A stretch of 64,000 nt of DNA. Origin: an uncultured Sulfuricurvum sp. GTDB lineage: Bacteria > Campylobacterota > Campylobacteria > Campylobacterales > Sulfurimonadaceae. Under the pieces are notes generated by a model. It saw only the letters and a list, made by a program, of their open reading frames with translations. It was not told the DNA's origin and did no database searches. The translations under genes and the position numbers were made by a program. Each line of letters begins with the position of its first letter. The stretch's first letter is position 1. Below are positions 62,946 to 64,000 of this stretch, in pieces. The stretch spans positions 62,001-126,000 of the forward strand of contig CAIMUF010000032.1 of NCBI GenBank assembly GCA_903844635.1. The letters are read 5' to 3'.

Positions 62946-64000
62946 ATGAAAAGCTCATCGCCTGCCACGCTTGAAATTGTTAATGGCGCATTTAAAACCA
63001 TTTTTAAATGTACTGGGAAATGGACATTGCACTATCTGAAAGAGATTGCGCTCACCCTTGAATCATATCCAGTAACATCACACATTACATGGGATATTAC
63101 TAACGTTACCGAATTGGACTCTGCCGGTGTTGCTCTTTGGCATTTGTATTATCGTAAAGTTGAAAAAATGGGATTTGCATCCGAGATAATCGGAAGCAAA
63201 AAAGAGCACATTCAACTCTACAACCTCCTCTATCCCCATCCACAAGATGATGTAATAGCACCAAATCGTCCAGGGTGGCTGTATCGTGTCGGAAAAGAAG
63301 CCTATTTATCCATTAAAGGAATAGGAACTTTTCTAACATTTTTAGGTGAAGCCTTCACCGTTTTACTTTACAGTCTACGAAACCCTTCTATCATTCGATA
63401 CCGCTCCATCAGTTCCCATATTATTACTGCAGGATTTGATGCACTTCCTATTATTGCCGTCAGTGCATTCTTAATCGGAGTAGTGGTCGCTTTTCAGAGT
63501 ATTGTTCAGCTTCAAAAATTCGGTGCTGATATTCTCATCGTCGATATGATTGGAATATCTTTAACACGTGAACTCGCACCCCTCATCACAGCTATCGTTA
63601 TCGCCGGACGAAGCGGTTCTGCCTTCACCGCCCAAATCGGTGCCATGAAAATGACCCAAGAAATTGACGCAATGAAAACGATGGGATTTCACCCGCATCT
63701 TTTTTTAGTCTGGCCGCGCGTTATTGCCTTGATGATTGTTTTGCCCTTATTGATATTTTTTGCTGATCTCGTTGGGATATTTGGAGGGATGGTTATCGCA
63801 TCTACTCAATCACACCTCTCCTACACAGAATTTATAAATCGTCTGCAAGGGGCGCTGCCCATTAAACATTTCATTATCGGAATAGTAAAAGGACCTTTTT
63901 TCGCAATTTTGATTGCGATGACCGGTACCTATCGAGGATTTCAAGTCTCTGCAAATACCGAGAGCATAGGGCAATACACCACGAAAAGTGTTGTTAATGC
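62946..64000 (+). CDS. MlaE-family lipid ABC transporter permease with N-terminal STAS domain (partial)
   Basis: Open to the window end; 351 complete codons. Residues 1-about 100 form a STAS-like domain (LEIVNGAFKTIFKCTGKWTLHYLKEIALTLESYPVTSHITWDITNVTELDSAGVALWHLYYRKVEKMGFASEIIG). Residues about 120 onward are the MlaE permease: DALPIIAVSAFLIGVVVAFQSIVQLQKFGADILIVDMIGISLTRELAPLITAIVIAGRSGSAFTAQIGAMKMTQEIDAMKTMGFHP, the family signature. It works with MlaF and MlaD-type partners to move phospholipids between membranes. In E. coli the STAS protein MlaB is separate; here it is fused. Confidence 0.93.
   Translation, partial: MKSSSPATLEIVNGAFKTIFKCTGKWTLHYLKEIALTLESYPVTSHITWDITNVTELDSAGVALWHLYYRKVEKMGFASEIIGSKKEHIQLYNLLYPHPQDDVIAPNRPGWLYRVGKEAYLSIKGIGTFLTFLGEAFTVLLYSLRNPSIIRYRSISSHIITAGFDALPIIAVSAFLIGVVVAFQSIVQLQKFGADILIVDMIGISLTRELAPLITAIVIAGRSGSAFTAQIGAMKMTQEIDAMKTMGFHPHLFLVWPRVIALMIVLPLLIFFADLVGIFGGMVIASTQSHLSYTEFINRLQGALPIKHFIIGIVKGPFFAILIAMTGTYRGFQVSANTESIGQYTTKSVVN

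Overview
The window is AT-rich, gene-dense chromosomal DNA from a member of the Campylobacterota (formerly Epsilonproteobacteria), probably a free-living, Sulfuricurvum/Sulfurimonas-like bacterium. This rests on the adjacent Csd6/Pgp2 and Csd4/Pgp1 cell-shape peptidases, the cbpA-hspR pair with a HAIR operator, fliW, flaG-fliS, the order pyrH-rpoZ-spoT-tyrS, and a Cts/Msh-like DNA-uptake or type IV pilus operon. Both window edges cut genes: an RND efflux pump on the left and an MlaE-type lipid permease on the right.

Layout. 1-5.8 kb: end of an RND pump and its outer-membrane factor, then RidA, a thioredoxin-like protein, DapE, a PAS sensor protein and an MFS transporter. 5.8-6.9 kb: flaG, fliS and a small flagellar-type ORF behind a sigma-28-like promoter. 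7.0-9.0 kb: argG and an unusual ferredoxin:thioredoxin reductase-rhodanese fusion. 9.06-22.2 kb: thirteen head-to-tail genes with no gap above about 12 bases, running from rplI and era through the two cell-shape peptidases into PilM/N-, PilO- and MshK-like proteins, secretin, AAA ATPase, TPR protein, GspE and GspF. 22.2-28.8 kb: UvrD-type helicase, fliW, valS, YceI and pyrF.

28.9-39.5 kb is an integrated genomic island. tRNA-Ser(GCU) is intact on the left. Its 3' end, as a 48-bp perfect direct repeat, recurs on the right (39421-39468). Inside each end lies a paired 'taggggac' motif. The island carries a tyrosine integrase, an excisionase-like HTH protein, several unknown small genes, an ArdC-type antirestriction protein, a membrane protein, and a Vsr / C5-methyltransferase / HpaII-like endonuclease cassette. 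Its centre (31.7-35.0 kb) is the least explained part of the window. Two long ORF-poor tracts (about 0.6 kb on the + strand, about 0.85 kb on the - strand) are full of stable hairpins and GAAA tetraloops. They flank two unknown convergent genes, and beside them is a cluster of short perfect hairpins. I propose two large structured RNAs; this is the strongest candidate for an undescribed system.

39.5-41.3 kb: a tiny Tat-signal protein, then a small membrane ORF apparently split by a degenerate insertion sequence with 25-bp perfect terminal inverted repeats. 41.4-48.4 kb (- strand): amidase, nitronate monooxygenase-like protein, tyrS, spoT/rel, rpoZ, pyrH. 48.5-54.6 kb: an unknown protein paired with a zinc-ribbon trypsin-like protease, a DUF502 membrane protein, an M3 peptidase and an EEP nuclease-like protein. 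54.6-59.6 kb: ung, hspR, cbpA/dnaJ, purH, a MUG/HIG-type DNA glycosylase and a D-Ala-D-Ala carboxypeptidase. 59.6-64 kb: zinc-type ABC permease and binding protein (no ATPase here), an outer-membrane porin-like protein, a small exported protein, and a divergent mlaE-like gene across a palindromic promoter region.
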